From a virus: DNA of 64,000 nt. The notes beneath the pieces were generated by a model. The model made no database searches. It was not told the DNA's origin and saw only the letters and a list, made by a program, of their open reading frames with translations. Shown here one piece after another: positions 1-9,692 of the stretch; within the stretch, counting starts at the first letter, position 1; each line of letters starts with the position of its first letter. Where the stretch lies: positions 61,115 through 125,114 of the IMG/VR virus record IMGVR_UViG_3300042691_032880. One strand, written 5' to 3'. The translations under genes were made by a program, and so were the position numbers.

Positions 1-783
1 TAGATTCTTCGACTGTTTTCCAGCAGATCCCAACATACCCAATGTGGTCTGGACACCTTTACCCAACAAGTGAGGATACATCAAAGGATCAGTAAGTAAA
101 TCAATAGTTAAATCAGTAGCAGTATTGTTGACGTTACCTAAACCTCTTGTAGGTGATACCTCACTTGGTCTAGCATACTCTCCTGTTAAACCGTATACTA
201 TTGATTTTTGAGGAATAGCTAAAGCTTCCAATCCACCTGAAAGCAATGAAGTAGTCATTGCCAACTGCGGAGACATTGGATTATAAAACATACTTGTTGT
301 TGGATTGAGTGCTTCACCCATTTCATTTCCAACAGATTCTACATATCCTGGTGCATCAGTTGAAATATTAATTACAGGAAGAGTTACACCTTCCTGTTTT
401 TCTAAATCAGTATATCCTTTTTGTTGTTTAAGCCAGTCTTGATAACTAAGTGCTTTAGCAAGATTTCTTGAACCTCCTGAGTAAGTACCTGTCCAATAGT
501 TTGCAGGTACTGAACCTTCTGACCAGTCTGTTCCTTCAACGTATGGAGTATTGCTTACATAATATCCTTTACCAGTCTGACTCTGCTCTGTTCCTTGGTA
601 TTGATCAAGAGGTCCGCCATCCTGTTTCCTACCACCAGCTATCCAACCAAAGTATCTCTTCTGCTTATCTGTAAGAGGATGACCATGGACTGAACCATCA
701 CGAAGCATCTCCTTCGCTTTAGCGGTAGTAGGACCACCTGCGACATATTTATCCAGAAATGCAGATAAACTATCCTTCTTCAT
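1..783 (-). CDS. Large virion protein, N-terminal part (runs off window)
   Basis: An open frame begins with ATG at 783 and stays open to base 1, so 261 residues are visible and the C-terminus lies outside. The start overlaps the stop of the upstream gene (ATGA), as in many gene pairs here. Residues about 37-51 carry the motif LTDKQKRYFGWIAGG, a Lys/Arg/aromatic box often seen near the N-terminus of very large internal virion proteins of Bacteroidota phages. The following region is rich in Gly, Ser and Thr with no recognised fold. Position at the end of the tail operon suggests an ejected cargo or tail protein; that is inference. Confidence 0.7.
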   Translation of the reverse strand, partial: MKKDSLSAFLDKYVAGGPTTAKAKEMLRDGSVHGHPLTDKQKRYFGWIAGGRKQDGGPLDQYQGTEQSQTGKGYYVSNTPYVEGTDWSEGSVPANYWTGTYSGGSRNLAKALSYQDWLKQQKGYTDLEKQEGVTLPVINISTDAPGYVESVGNEMGEALNPTTSMFYNPMSPQLAMTTSLLSGGLEALAIPQKSIVYGLTGEYARPSEVSPTRGLGNVNNTATDLTIDLLTDPLMYPHLLGKGVQTTLGMLGSAGKQSKNL

Positions 784-3700
784 CGTGGACTCAGTGTTTC
801 TTTTACCGCTGTAACTTTCAAGTTATACTTTAGATTATCAGAGACAGTTTTCCCTAAAATTAACCTATTTCCGTAATGCCTGAATTTTTTTCTTTCTAGC
901 GGCGATTTGTTATAATCTATGTATGTGGGATTCAATACTTTACGATATCCGTTCTGTTCGGTATTAAACATACGATATTGAATACCAGAGAACTCACCCC
1001 TGTCCTTGGTAGCATCCCAGAACTGGTTGAAGCGATACTTGTTCTCTTCTTTTGAAAACATGATCTCTATTCCATTTGGTGTAATCTTGGGATAGTTCAA
1101 CATCTCAGATGGACTATACGGCTTTAGATTCAGCTTCAGAAGACCTGAGTTTTGCTCCGTATTATAAACCATGGCATAGTCAAAGTTAGCGTCCAGCACA
1201 TGATATGGATCTATACAATCTTGGGAGTAGTTCAGTACCTCTAGATAATATTCCACACTCTTGATGGTATTTATATTCACTCCTGTATTGACAGGCATCT
1301 CCACTTCAAAAGCATAGTTTCTTCCATAGAAGTTGCAGAAACTGTTACATGTATCGTTATGCTTCCAGAAGGTATTTCCGTTTACGGTATAGAAATGGTC
1401 GTTAGTTCCCAATACATGGTTAGGATGCCAGTCGTGGAAACTGATCCACATCTTCGTTTTTGGATCGTAACTGATTGTCCAAGAGCAGTCTTCGAAGTAT
1501 TCTGGATCACCCAGTTCAATTCTTAGTAATCCCGACTGGCGATTCACATAAAAATAATCTTGCTGCTCATCATACTTTACTGCCGTAGACTTTGCCTTAA
1601 AATCCCTTTTACAGAAATACACAATCTCATATTGGGTATCATATACCGTCTGACATCCAATTCCCACAACGGTATTTTCAACGTGAGGGAAGTTCGGATA
1701 CTGAGTGGTCAATACGTTAGGAAGATGCTGAATAAACCAGTAACGCATACCGTTCATTGCAATATCGGAAATTGATCCGCCATAGTACCACAACACCTTT
1801 CCGCTATTTCGACTCATCCAGAATGTTCCATAAGGTGTGTTTACTACCGACTTGGTATCCTGGCAGGAAGCATATTCAAATTCATCATCAGCATTTACCA
1901 ATGACTGGAATGGTTGAGCAAACAGACCACCATCTCCAATGGTAATCTTGGTACCAGCTCCTGTTTGCAATTGATCAACTCCAGTAAAACTGGTTGGCTC
2001 AGCGTCTTCAAACAGAATCAATCCACCAGTTCGATTAATTGGTTTTATGGAAGATATGGTATTTTCAAAGTCCTTGTAGTTGTTGGGTAGGTATATCCTC
2101 CAGGAATCCCTAGCCTGTTCCGATATCTGAGGAAGACTATAATAAACCTTGCTCCTATTATAGGTAAAACAAGTCTCGGCAACATTGGGGTCATATGACC
2201 TAGGAAGGATTTTTCCAAATCCTACATAGTTGCTGAGAAGTTTGCTGACGGACAAGGAAAAGTCATACTTATAATAATTTCCTGTCTTTATAATATCGGT
2301 TCTGAAAAGACGCGATGTATCTGTAAAATCGGTGCGATCGTAGTGTCTTTGACTATCAAGTTCCCCGTAATCCCTGAATGCCAGATTGATTTCGGATTCA
2401 ACAAAGAAGTCACGAACACCATTGTAGAACAAATAAAACCATGCACTTGTGATCTGAAAACTGTTTGTTGCAGAAGTATTCCTATCCAAGTGATGGTATG
2501 CACTGGCTGCAGTAATAAATCCTAGAAGATTCCCAGAGGTAAGGGATGACCAACTTAACGGTGTCTGTATCGCAGAACCATCCATCTTATCGAAGTTCGC
2601 CCAGTATCTAGGATACAAAACGTTGGCATACTGCTTATAATCTATTTCGGTTCCATCAGGAACATCAAATAACCAAGTATTGAAAAACATGAACGGGTTT
2701 TTCTCAGTGTACCTGTTGATATAGATATCACCTCCGAACATTGTTCCTGAGTTATACAACTTGTTTTTTATTCTAGAACTGGTCAGGAAATAACATGTGT
2801 TCATGGGTATCTGGGTAATACTCTCCAACTGCCCATATTGATTTTGCAAATCAACTTTAAGACCTACGTAATAAGCTGAAGTCTTTGTTGTAATGCTTTT
2901 GTTTACAGGATCATTCAGTCCTATCGTAGTATCACTTACTCTTTTTCTAGATTGGTCTTCTATGCTGCTGTCATTAGCAGACACTGCAGGAAATGTTCCG
3001 AATATCTTGGTAGCAACATAATTATTCCTGTACAGGTTATTGATCACATAATCAACATCAAACGACTGTACTTGGTCGCGGATGTAAATACTGTTATCAT
3101 GTTTTCTTCTAGTTGATCCCAAATCGGTGTCAGGACATACCTTCTTGTACTTGGAATAGAACCCATGCGAATTATATTGAAGAGCATACTGTTTGTACGG
3201 AAGCAATGCATATATGATACGCAAGGCTTCTTCTGTACCTTTACCTGCAAAGTAATCAATGGTACTGATCAAAAGCAGATACATCGCAGCATCCGCTATG
3301 GCTTGACCAACCTTGGTCTGGTATCCTGGAACAAGGGTTCTAAAATCAAGACCTGACAGTTCACCGCCAGCATTCACAATAGTAGGGAAACTCATACCTG
3401 TCCATGCACCAGAGTGATATCCTGTTGATGTACCTCCAACAAAACCACCATATGCACCGTTTGAAAACGCAAGAGGCATATTACCGACACCTGCAAGAAG
3501 TGCAGCACTTGCATTTGCATTTACAGGTGGAAGACCCAATCCAAAGTTCGTAGCTATAGCTGTTGCAGCAACTGCTTGTGTAACATCATCCGCAGTTTTA
3601 GTAATAGATCCACGACCTCCAATACCGTTTTTGATTGCAAGACTCGTACCTACGGTCAAAGCAATCAGATAAGAAGCATTGGTAATAAGCTTGTGTTTGG

Positions 3701-5600
3701 GGTGACCGTACGGATATTCAAACTTTCCTGTGGCATCTCCGTATTCCCTGGTATAAATCTTTACTTCATCGTATCCCAGGAAAGGATTTGCAAAGTTGGT
3801 TTCTGGACTATGGAAACTGAAATAATCGTTTTTATATTCACTAAGTCCGCTTCCCTCATTATCAGGTGATTCACCCTGGTTCAATGCAAAAGAAGTCCTT
3901 AGGAACTTATCAATCCTCAAATCATTATAAGGATAATTCTGATACAATACCTTACGATTATCAGTATTGCTATACTGACGCATGTTATTCAACAGACCTT
4001 TTGCAATGACAGTTCTATTACCTTCGCGCGTACCCCTGAGGATTTCATATCCTATGATGTTCTCAATTGGATTACCATTATTATCAAGAGGGTGTTTTAT
4101 GTTGTCAAACCTTACACCTAACATATAAATCTTGTCTCCTCCTTGATTGTGGATGTGGGATGTACAACTATCTGGAAACTTGTGGTGACGTATAGGAATA
4201 CCGCACAGTTCACCCCATACTTCAGGTCTATTAATTGGATACTTTTCAGTTGACTCCCAATAACCCATTAAACCTTCCTTGGTTACAATACCACCATCTG
4301 GAAGAACTTGATTGAGATTGTTTGATGTTATTGTTGCCGTGTTGTAAACCTGCCAATAATAATCCTGATCAGGATACAATGTATCAGGATTACCAGGTAA
4401 TCTAAAAAGATCGGTAGGGAAAGAAGCCCTTCCTGGTATGTGGTAACTTGCGGACTTGTCACCGTCATTGTATAGCCACCTGATGAAGAAAGCATACTGC
4501 TCATCCCTCATATAGGATGTGTTGGTACCTCCTTTGTAGTAGTAATCCGAAGGATATTCGATCTCTTGCCAGTACGTTGTTATCTGATTGGCTAAAGGTT
4601 GATAGTTGAATTCAAACTTGCTGTATATCCCAGACCTCATCAAATATCCGTTCAGTGAAAACATCTTGTCACACTTTTCAAATATTGGATTGACCTGTGG
4701 TATTAGATTGAGAGGTATTACTGGTAATGCCTCCGAATAGTTATCAATGTATACAGTAGTTTGATTGGTACTGTAGTTTCCAATCTTTGTAGCGACCGTC
4801 TGTGCAGCAACCGTACTTATTATGACCAGTTCATATTCTTCAAAACGGGTATCTATCGATGATATGTCAACCTGAATTCCTCCAGCAATACCGATGTGTT
4901 CCCACATGCTCATGATATTGCTTGGAGTAAAATAGTTGGTAACCCTCTGACCGTTTATGGAATAAGCAATCGTTGCTTGGTATGAACCATTCAACAATGA
5001 ACCTGCTCCAGTAGATTTAGTCAATGTAAAACACGGTGGATCAACAAGATAACTCAACCTGGTTTGCTCACAGTCTAGACAATCACTGAATATTTGAGTG
5101 GGACAATCAGGGTTTGTTCTATCCCATGTATATTGGTAAGGGGGATTATCAAGGTTGATAGTCCTATCAGGATTCAATCCATCAGCAAAAAATACAGACC
5201 ATGTACAATCAAAATTGTATTGGGCGTATCCTGTTATCAAATGACTCCTGTCAAATCCAAGACAAGCGTCTTGTATGACTTTCTTATATCCGCAGGTCGA
5301 CTCGGTAAATATACCTATTTCAGAAAGAACGTCATTCGTAGAAAAAACAATCCAATTGTCCGAATCCCTACGAACAATTCCTATGACTGTATACGGAGCC
5401 TCGAAACAAAAGTAATTTGAAGGTTCGTTACCCACAGTTCCAGAATCCCCTTTATGAGAATTGGTAACAGCATTTATCGCATTTATCCATATACCATCGG
5501 GAATATAACTATCGTTATAGTCCTTTATCATACCCTTGGTATGAGTGATGCTCTTGGTAGAGTTAAGATCGACGCCGCTGGAAGTGGTGCTCTTTGCCAT
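780..5600 (-). CDS. Very large tail/muzzle-type structural protein
   Basis: A 1606-residue protein starting with ATG at 5600. Residues about 20-75 contain a D..IPDGIW.NAINAV segment followed by short beta strands of the type found in the packaged-DNA stabilisation/tail 'muzzle' proteins of crAss-like phages, where the protein forms the distal part of a short tail. Around residues 640-760 there is an Ala/Gly-rich hydrophobic stretch that could contact membrane or line a channel. The C-terminal third is Tyr/Trp/Asn-rich and beta-like. It lies directly after the two ring/adaptor genes, which fits a portal-distal tail component. Assignment is by length, N-terminal pattern and context. Confidence 0.7.
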   Translation of the reverse strand: MAKSTTSSGVDLNSTKSITHTKGMIKDYNDSYIPDGIWINAINAVTNSHKGDSGTVGNEPSNYFCFEAPYTVIGIVRRDSDNWIVFSTNDVLSEIGIFTESTCGYKKVIQDACLGFDRSHLITGYAQYNFDCTWSVFFADGLNPDRTINLDNPPYQYTWDRTNPDCPTQIFSDCLDCEQTRLSYLVDPPCFTLTKSTGAGSLLNGSYQATIAYSINGQRVTNYFTPSNIMSMWEHIGIAGGIQVDISSIDTRFEEYELVIISTVAAQTVATKIGNYSTNQTTVYIDNYSEALPVIPLNLIPQVNPIFEKCDKMFSLNGYLMRSGIYSKFEFNYQPLANQITTYWQEIEYPSDYYYKGGTNTSYMRDEQYAFFIRWLYNDGDKSASYHIPGRASFPTDLFRLPGNPDTLYPDQDYYWQVYNTATITSNNLNQVLPDGGIVTKEGLMGYWESTEKYPINRPEVWGELCGIPIRHHKFPDSCTSHIHNQGGDKIYMLGVRFDNIKHPLDNNGNPIENIIGYEILRGTREGNRTVIAKGLLNNMRQYSNTDNRKVLYQNYPYNDLRIDKFLRTSFALNQGESPDNEGSGLSEYKNDYFSFHSPETNFANPFLGYDEVKIYTREYGDATGKFEYPYGHPKHKLITNASYLIALTVGTSLAIKNGIGGRGSITKTADDVTQAVAATAIATNFGLGLPPVNANASAALLAGVGNMPLAFSNGAYGGFVGGTSTGYHSGAWTGMSFPTIVNAGGELSGLDFRTLVPGYQTKVGQAIADAAMYLLLISTIDYFAGKGTEEALRIIYALLPYKQYALQYNSHGFYSKYKKVCPDTDLGSTRRKHDNSIYIRDQVQSFDVDYVINNLYRNNYVATKIFGTFPAVSANDSSIEDQSRKRVSDTTIGLNDPVNKSITTKTSAYYVGLKVDLQNQYGQLESITQIPMNTCYFLTSSRIKNKLYNSGTMFGGDIYINRYTEKNPFMFFNTWLFDVPDGTEIDYKQYANVLYPRYWANFDKMDGSAIQTPLSWSSLTSGNLLGFITAASAYHHLDRNTSATNSFQITSAWFYLFYNGVRDFFVESEINLAFRDYGELDSQRHYDRTDFTDTSRLFRTDIIKTGNYYKYDFSLSVSKLLSNYVGFGKILPRSYDPNVAETCFTYNRSKVYYSLPQISEQARDSWRIYLPNNYKDFENTISSIKPINRTGGLILFEDAEPTSFTGVDQLQTGAGTKITIGDGGLFAQPFQSLVNADDEFEYASCQDTKSVVNTPYGTFWMSRNSGKVLWYYGGSISDIAMNGMRYWFIQHLPNVLTTQYPNFPHVENTVVGIGCQTVYDTQYEIVYFCKRDFKAKSTAVKYDEQQDYFYVNRQSGLLRIELGDPEYFEDCSWTISYDPKTKMWISFHDWHPNHVLGTNDHFYTVNGNTFWKHNDTCNSFCNFYGRNYAFEVEMPVNTGVNINTIKSVEYYLEVLNYSQDCIDPYHVLDANFDYAMVYNTEQNSGLLKLNLKPYSPSEMLNYPKITPNGIEIMFSKEENKYRFNQFWDATKDRGEFSGIQYRMFNTEQNGYRKVLNPTYIDYNKSPLERKKFRHYGNRLILGKTVSDNLKYNLKVTAVKETLSPR

Positions 5601-5606
5601 AATTCA

Positions 5607-6734
5607 TCAATAGTGGAATGGATGTGAAGGATACGGACCCCTCACATTTTTGAATCCTCCATACCAAGCATAGCTGTTAAACATGTTATAGTACTTTGCA
5701 TACATCGCCTTGCGGTTCTTCTCCCACATGCGTTTCATCTCTCCATAGTCTGGAGTATTGATGAAGCTGAGTGCATTGGTACGGGTAATCATCAATTTGG
5801 ATTGAACCAATTGAAGTTTTTGTGCAACCGTAGGTTCCCCGTTCATGAACAGGTTTTCCAGAATACGCTCTTTCAATGCATACTCATAATATTCATTTAC
5901 GGTAGGATGATCCAAGACAAGCAAGTTGCCTTCATCATCTTCCATCAAGGATTCATAGTTTATGTAAACCCGTCCTTCTTTGAAATTAATTGTATGAATA
6001 AATCCGTCCTTGATTTTCATTCGGTAGTTGTATCCACCTACGTTTGCAAGATTGCACTCGGGTTCTCCATAGTTGTATGGAATGATTTCAATAGGAACAG
6101 GTCTTGGAAACTCCCTTATGAGTCCGGGTCTATTTTCAACAATTTTGCAACCATCAGGACAATTATCAAGACTGATGCTGCAGTTACCAACAATATTTGC
6201 TGCGGCAATAATAGTAATGCGCGCAGCATTCCAGGTTTCAAAAACCTTGACTTTGATTTGGTTTTCGTTGAGGATGACGTATTCAAAGTTGACATAATCT
6301 TTTTCCGAGTTTTGAACCTTGATTACCAAATCTGTGGAACCAAGATTATGGGTTACGATATTCCATCCTTCACCCAAGTCTGCAACCTGGATCAAAGGAC
6401 GTGCGTTTACAATCTCAGCAAGTTTGACCATTTGATCATACATGGTCTCCATCTGCGATTGTGTACATGAAGTATACGTCTCGTTAGCAACTCCGCATAG
6501 CATTGCAAAGTTCATGACATAAAAATCAGCAGGCAGTTTTCCTTTTCCGTTGTGTACATCTATCAGTTTACCCCTGCTTGGATTTATCTTCAAACCGAGT
6601 TCATAATTGACTCTGATAGCAACTTTCAACAATTCCTGAGGATTCAGAAAGTTGTCTTGGTCAAATGTGTAAAGGTCGCTTCTGACCGAGTTCATCAGGT
6701 CATCGAAGGTCCTGTATTGGAGTTCGGTCTTCAT
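5607..6734 (-). CDS. Tail adaptor/ring-type structural protein with HNLG domain
   Basis: A 375-residue protein whose helical N-terminus and C-terminus resemble portal-ring/adaptor (tail tubular) proteins of short-tailed phages. Residues about 120-175 form a separate small module: W.I.THNLGSTDLVIKV, then an NEN.IKV.F strand and an RITIIAAAN strand. This HNLG beta-sandwich module is known from tail fibre and tail proteins of other phages and is here inserted into an adaptor-like protein. The gene overlaps its upstream neighbour by four bases and is six bases from the muzzle-type gene, so the three are probably co-translated tail parts. Confidence 0.6.
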   Translation of the reverse strand: MKTELQYRTFDDLMNSVRSDLYTFDQDNFLNPQELLKVAIRVNYELGLKINPSRGKLIDVHNGKGKLPADFYVMNFAMLCGVANETYTSCTQSQMETMYDQMVKLAEIVNARPLIQVADLGEGWNIVTHNLGSTDLVIKVQNSEKDYVNFEYVILNENQIKVKVFETWNAARITIIAAANIVGNCSISLDNCPDGCKIVENRPGLIREFPRPVPIEIIPYNYGEPECNLANVGGYNYRMKIKDGFIHTINFKEGRVYINYESLMEDDEGNLLVLDHPTVNEYYEYALKERILENLFMNGEPTVAQKLQLVQSKLMITRTNALSFINTPDYGEMKRMWEKNRKAMYAKYYNMFNSYAWYGGFKNVRGPYPSHPFHY

Positions 6735-7405
6735 TTGGTATTGCTTACAAAGTCTTGTTTGACATCACCTGGTATGCTAATACTTGTAGCCAGGTCTTTC
6801 ATCACGTTCTGCTCCATCTCCCCATACAGGTACATTGGAACAGAGAATGGTTCATCCTGCATATAAATGCAGTCATGTTCAGTATCGCAATTGTAGTTTC
6901 CTATACCTGACCTGAATAGTCCTTCCACCCTGATGGCTGGCCAGTCAACACTGGGGACATAGATGTAGTCGTTGACTATGTAATAGTAAGGAGTCTTGTT
7001 GTATCTAAAGGTCTTCTGCCTCACCATCGCCTGATAGGTCGAGGGATAAGTCATGGTAAGAGGAGTGGTTCCATCAATGCTAGTTATGGACCTGATGATT
7101 GGACCATAGCTGCCATCGTATGTGGGTGGAATCTTATGCTGACTACGCTTGATTGTACAACCCGAAGTAATGCAGAAACATCCTACATCAGCCTTATCCA
7201 CGTCAATAAGAGGGAAGTAATCCAGCGTGTGAAATATGTTATTGTACTTACGAAGAATGCCTTTGTCATCCTCACGCTTGATTAGCCAGGATATATGTTT
7301 AAGAATCAAGGAGTAGATATACCTATCCGTTACAAATGCATCCACCGTAACGGATTTAATCTGGTTCCTGACCCTGCTTATTGCTTCTGATACTTTTGTT
7401 ACCAT
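6731..7405 (-). CDS. Ring/adaptor-type structural protein
   Basis: A 224-residue protein beginning with ATG at 7405. The N-terminus (about 1-60) is helical with charged heptads. The rest is beta-rich with the segment YYYIVNDYIYVPSVDWPAIRVEGLF near residues 140-165, a layout seen in the crAss-like ring (tail tubular A/gp4-like) proteins that stack below the portal. It overlaps the 375-residue adaptor gene by four bases. Two Cys pairs (about 76-83, 174-179) are visible. The role is inferred from fold pattern and neighbours, not from a catalytic motif. Confidence 0.55.
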   Translation of the reverse strand: MVTKVSEAISRVRNQIKSVTVDAFVTDRYIYSLILKHISWLIKREDDKGILRKYNNIFHTLDYFPLIDVDKADVGCFCITSGCTIKRSQHKIPPTYDGSYGPIIRSITSIDGTTPLTMTYPSTYQAMVRQKTFRYNKTPYYYIVNDYIYVPSVDWPAIRVEGLFRSGIGNYNCDTEHDCIYMQDEPFSVPMYLYGEMEQNVMKDLATSISIPGDVKQDFVSNTK

Positions 7406-7407
7406 GG

Positions 7408-7938
7408 TCAGCAGTTTTGTTTAAAGTAAAAGTTAGCCTCTTCCTTGCGTCTTTTTACAAGACCTGGAAATACTTTTCCACCCGCTTTTACCCACTTGGC
7501 AAACTCGTTTCGGATTTCAGGATTTTCAGGATCGGTATTGACTTTCCGAAGAAGAGTGCTCCTTCGGAAAGCACCAATACCTACGTTATATGTAAAGGAC
7601 ACAAGCGCACCAAACTGGCAATCAGTAAGTTGCACTCGTATCTCGTCTGTTACCTTCTTTGCAAAATCTTCTACTATCTTCCTTAAAAGCTTTTCAGCTT
7701 CTACAGCATCAATTTTATCACCTTCTTTGACCTTCGTACCATCTGGATAGAATGTATTTCCATACCCTATGGTCCATACGCCTACAACATCCTGATACGC
7801 TTTAGAACGAAAACCCTCATATTTTTTTATCATATCGAGGGTTTCCTGCGTAACAGTGTATCCTTTAGGAGCAGATTCAACAACCTTTACTGCGGCTGTC
7901 CTAAAGGATTTCAGAAATCGCATTAATGATTTAAACAT
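7408..7938 (-). CDS. T4-type lysozyme endolysin (GH24)
   Basis: A 176-residue muramidase that would cleave peptidoglycan at lysis. The core is clear: Glu41 in KKYEGFR, Asp50 in AYQD and Thr56 in WTIGYGNT correspond to the E-D-T active site of the GH24 family; LVSFTYNVGIGAF (about 110-125) and GLVKRRKEEANFY (about 157-170) are the usual family landmarks. The first 25 residues are basic and amphipathic without a clear signal peptide, so release by a holin is expected; the holin-like gene is about 4 kb upstream in the late region. ATG at 7938 overlaps the preceding stop (TAATG). Confidence 0.93.
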   Translation of the reverse strand: MFKSLMRFLKSFRTAAVKVVESAPKGYTVTQETLDMIKKYEGFRSKAYQDVVGVWTIGYGNTFYPDGTKVKEGDKIDAVEAEKLLRKIVEDFAKKVTDEIRVQLTDCQFGALVSFTYNVGIGAFRRSTLLRKVNTDPENPEIRNEFAKWVKAGGKVFPGLVKRRKEEANFYFKQNC

Positions 7939-8519
7939 TAGTCAAGTTCTAAGGGATTGTAATCTATAAGTCTTTCTTTATTAACCTCATCCATGCGAAC
8001 ATCCCTCATGTATCTCCTGTATAGTTTAGAGACTTTAAGGGTATGATCCACTTGGATGTACTTTTTCCAGTTCTCAGGATATACCTCTCCAACCTTCTTT
8101 GTGAATCCTCTACATCCTTTGAACGCCCAAACATCATGGAACTTGAACTTGTATTTGGTTCCATAATTCGTGTAGAAGATCTTTGCTAGGTAATTGTCGC
8201 TTTCCCAGTTCCTATGCTGAATCACCTTCAAATATTCCATGCTGGTCTTGAAGTCTACGTTCTTACGAACCTTGGGTTGACAGGTCCCTAGGAACAGGTG
8301 TCCTAACTGATCAGGAAGTTCAATACCATCCCTAAAATCAAGAACGGTGTCCACAATTGCTTTGTTGGCAGCAATAATGATTTCCCTGATTTTCTTGGGG
8401 TCTTTTACCAAACACTCTTCCTTTTTGGAAAGTTGTTTGACCATGGTAGGAGACAACATGTTAAACCTCGGTGCTTTATACCGCGGACCCTTCTTGTTAA
8501 CCTTTATTGTATCCTTCAT
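7938..8519 (-). CDS. Conserved phage protein of unknown function
   Basis: A 193-residue basic protein that heads the operon containing endolysin, ring proteins and muzzle-type protein. Its middle has FRDGIELPDQLGHLFLGTC (about 62-80) and a basic C-terminal half with many Tyr/Trp and Arg/Lys (WAFKGCRGFTKK, KLYRRYMRDVR). Proteins with a similar LP..LG.L.IGTC pattern occur in structural regions of Bacteroidota phages, but no function is known to me. A TATATTATA promoter-like nonamer lies 12 bases before its ATG. Confidence 0.65.
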   Translation of the reverse strand: MKDTIKVNKKGPRYKAPRFNMLSPTMVKQLSKKEECLVKDPKKIREIIIAANKAIVDTVLDFRDGIELPDQLGHLFLGTCQPKVRKNVDFKTSMEYLKVIQHRNWESDNYLAKIFYTNYGTKYKFKFHDVWAFKGCRGFTKKVGEVYPENWKKYIQVDHTLKVSKLYRRYMRDVRMDEVNKERLIDYNPLELD

Positions 8520-8531
8520 AACTCCCTCTAA

Positions 8532-8540
8532 TATAATATA
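8532..8540 (-). promoter_or_regulatory. Late promoter-like nonamer TATATTATA
   Basis: Exact TATATTATA on the minus strand, 12 bases upstream of the ATG at 8519 and just after the hairpin at 8561-8590. It is one of five exact copies before late genes. Confidence 0.55.
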
Positions 8541-8560
8541 ATGATTTTTTATTTTATAGT

Positions 8561-8590
8561 GAAGTCCCCTGCCATCAACAGGGGAGCTTC
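8561..8590 (-). terminator. Intergenic hairpin, terminator-like
   Basis: On the minus strand a stem GAAG-TCCCCTG pairs with CAGGGGA-TTC, with one mismatch, around a seven-base loop. It follows the stop of the 355-residue gene and precedes the next promoter-like site. The downstream tract is A-rich, not U-rich, so it may stabilise or process the mRNA instead of terminating. Confidence 0.5.
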
Positions 8591-8624
8591 ACCTCAAATC
8601 AGGTGTACCAACCAACCTGATATT

Positions 8625-9692
8625 TTAACATTGAACCGATGTAAAACTTATACCTTGACCTCCTTGACTTGTAGGAACACTCAGATTTGCATAGGAATAC
8701 TGAAGACCATCGCACCCAGGTCCAGGAGGAAACTCGACAACAGCACCTTGTTTTATTGTAGTAACAGGAGTCCAACCTGAAGACACATATCCTCCAATAG
8801 GATGTATCACCGTACCGTTTATATACTTAGGTGGTTCTGCCTGGGTAACACCTGCAACACCTGTGGGAACGCAAGCATATCCTTTTGGAACTTGTCTAGC
8901 ACATATGTAAAAGACACGACCAGCAGGAGTCTTATTTCCTATTTTGTGTACAAATCCATTACAGTCTTCCCATTCAAGCGACCAGTTTTCTCCAGTATAG
9001 ATTGCATAAGTATCGCACTCGCCTACAATAATATCAGATACGGGTGGACAACTGAATGTTTCGGTTCCTGTAGATGTTGCAATCTCTAATGACATTACAA
9101 TCTGATATTCCACTGGAACTTGTCCTGGATTCTGATAGTCTACAAGATCTGCAGACGTTATTGGAAATGTGTAATTTGTAAGAGGAAGTGCGGCTTGTAT
9201 ATCCGTATATGGTACCACATACGTTCCCAAATATGTAGGACCGCCTGTAATCTGATAAACTGCAAAAGAGTAGTTTATAATACTGTATTCACCTGGATCC
9301 AGAAATGAAGTTCCACTAAAGTCATACAGACTTACAATAAAATCATATGAGCTAGTGTCAGGATTCCATTGCACTGATACTGTATAATACGGACATTGTT
9401 CAACCCATATGTCTCCGCTGATAGGTGAGTCCACCGTTACCTCATCACTGCAAGTCTGTCTTATGAAAAACTGGTAAGTAGTTGCAGGAAAAAACTCAGG
9501 AGGATTTCCATATACGTCATTGATCAACTGATTCGTTACTGTACCACCTGCCGTATTGATTGAGAAAGTACCCACTGTAGTATTAAATACCCAAGGTGAA
9601 TACGTTCCATCAGGCAGTACATGGCGATAGTAAAGTTCTCCCAGTACGGCTAACGGACTGCATATATAATTGATATCAAATTTTATAGCCAT
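8625..9692 (-). CDS. Fibronectin-like structural/fibre protein
   Basis: A 355-residue beta-rich protein of the adhesin/fibre cluster. The N-terminus (about 1-85) is a short domain built around YRHVLPDG.YSPW and TYQFFIRQTC, typical of fibronectin-III-like modules in Bacteroidota phage structural proteins; a second module follows near 90-210. Several isolated Cys residues occur. Start ATG 9692 overlaps the upstream stop. The last gene before an intergenic hairpin. Receptor interaction is inferred from context. Confidence 0.6.
   Translation of the reverse strand: MAIKFDINYICSPLAVLGELYYRHVLPDGTYSPWVFNTTVGTFSINTAGGTVTNQLINDVYGNPPEFFPATTYQFFIRQTCSDEVTVDSPISGDIWVEQCPYYTVSVQWNPDTSSYDFIVSLYDFSGTSFLDPGEYSIINYSFAVYQITGGPTYLGTYVVPYTDIQAALPLTNYTFPITSADLVDYQNPGQVPVEYQIVMSLEIATSTGTETFSCPPVSDIIVGECDTYAIYTGENWSLEWEDCNGFVHKIGNKTPAGRVFYICARQVPKGYACVPTGVAGVTQAEPPKYINGTVIHPIGGYVSSGWTPVTTIKQGAVVEFPPGPGCDGLQYSYANLSVPTSQGGQGISFTSVQC

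Noticed and set aside
780-5600. Tape-measure protein of a long-tailed phage
   Set aside because: The 1606-residue protein is beta-rich without long coiled coils, and connector-type neighbours suit a short tail better.
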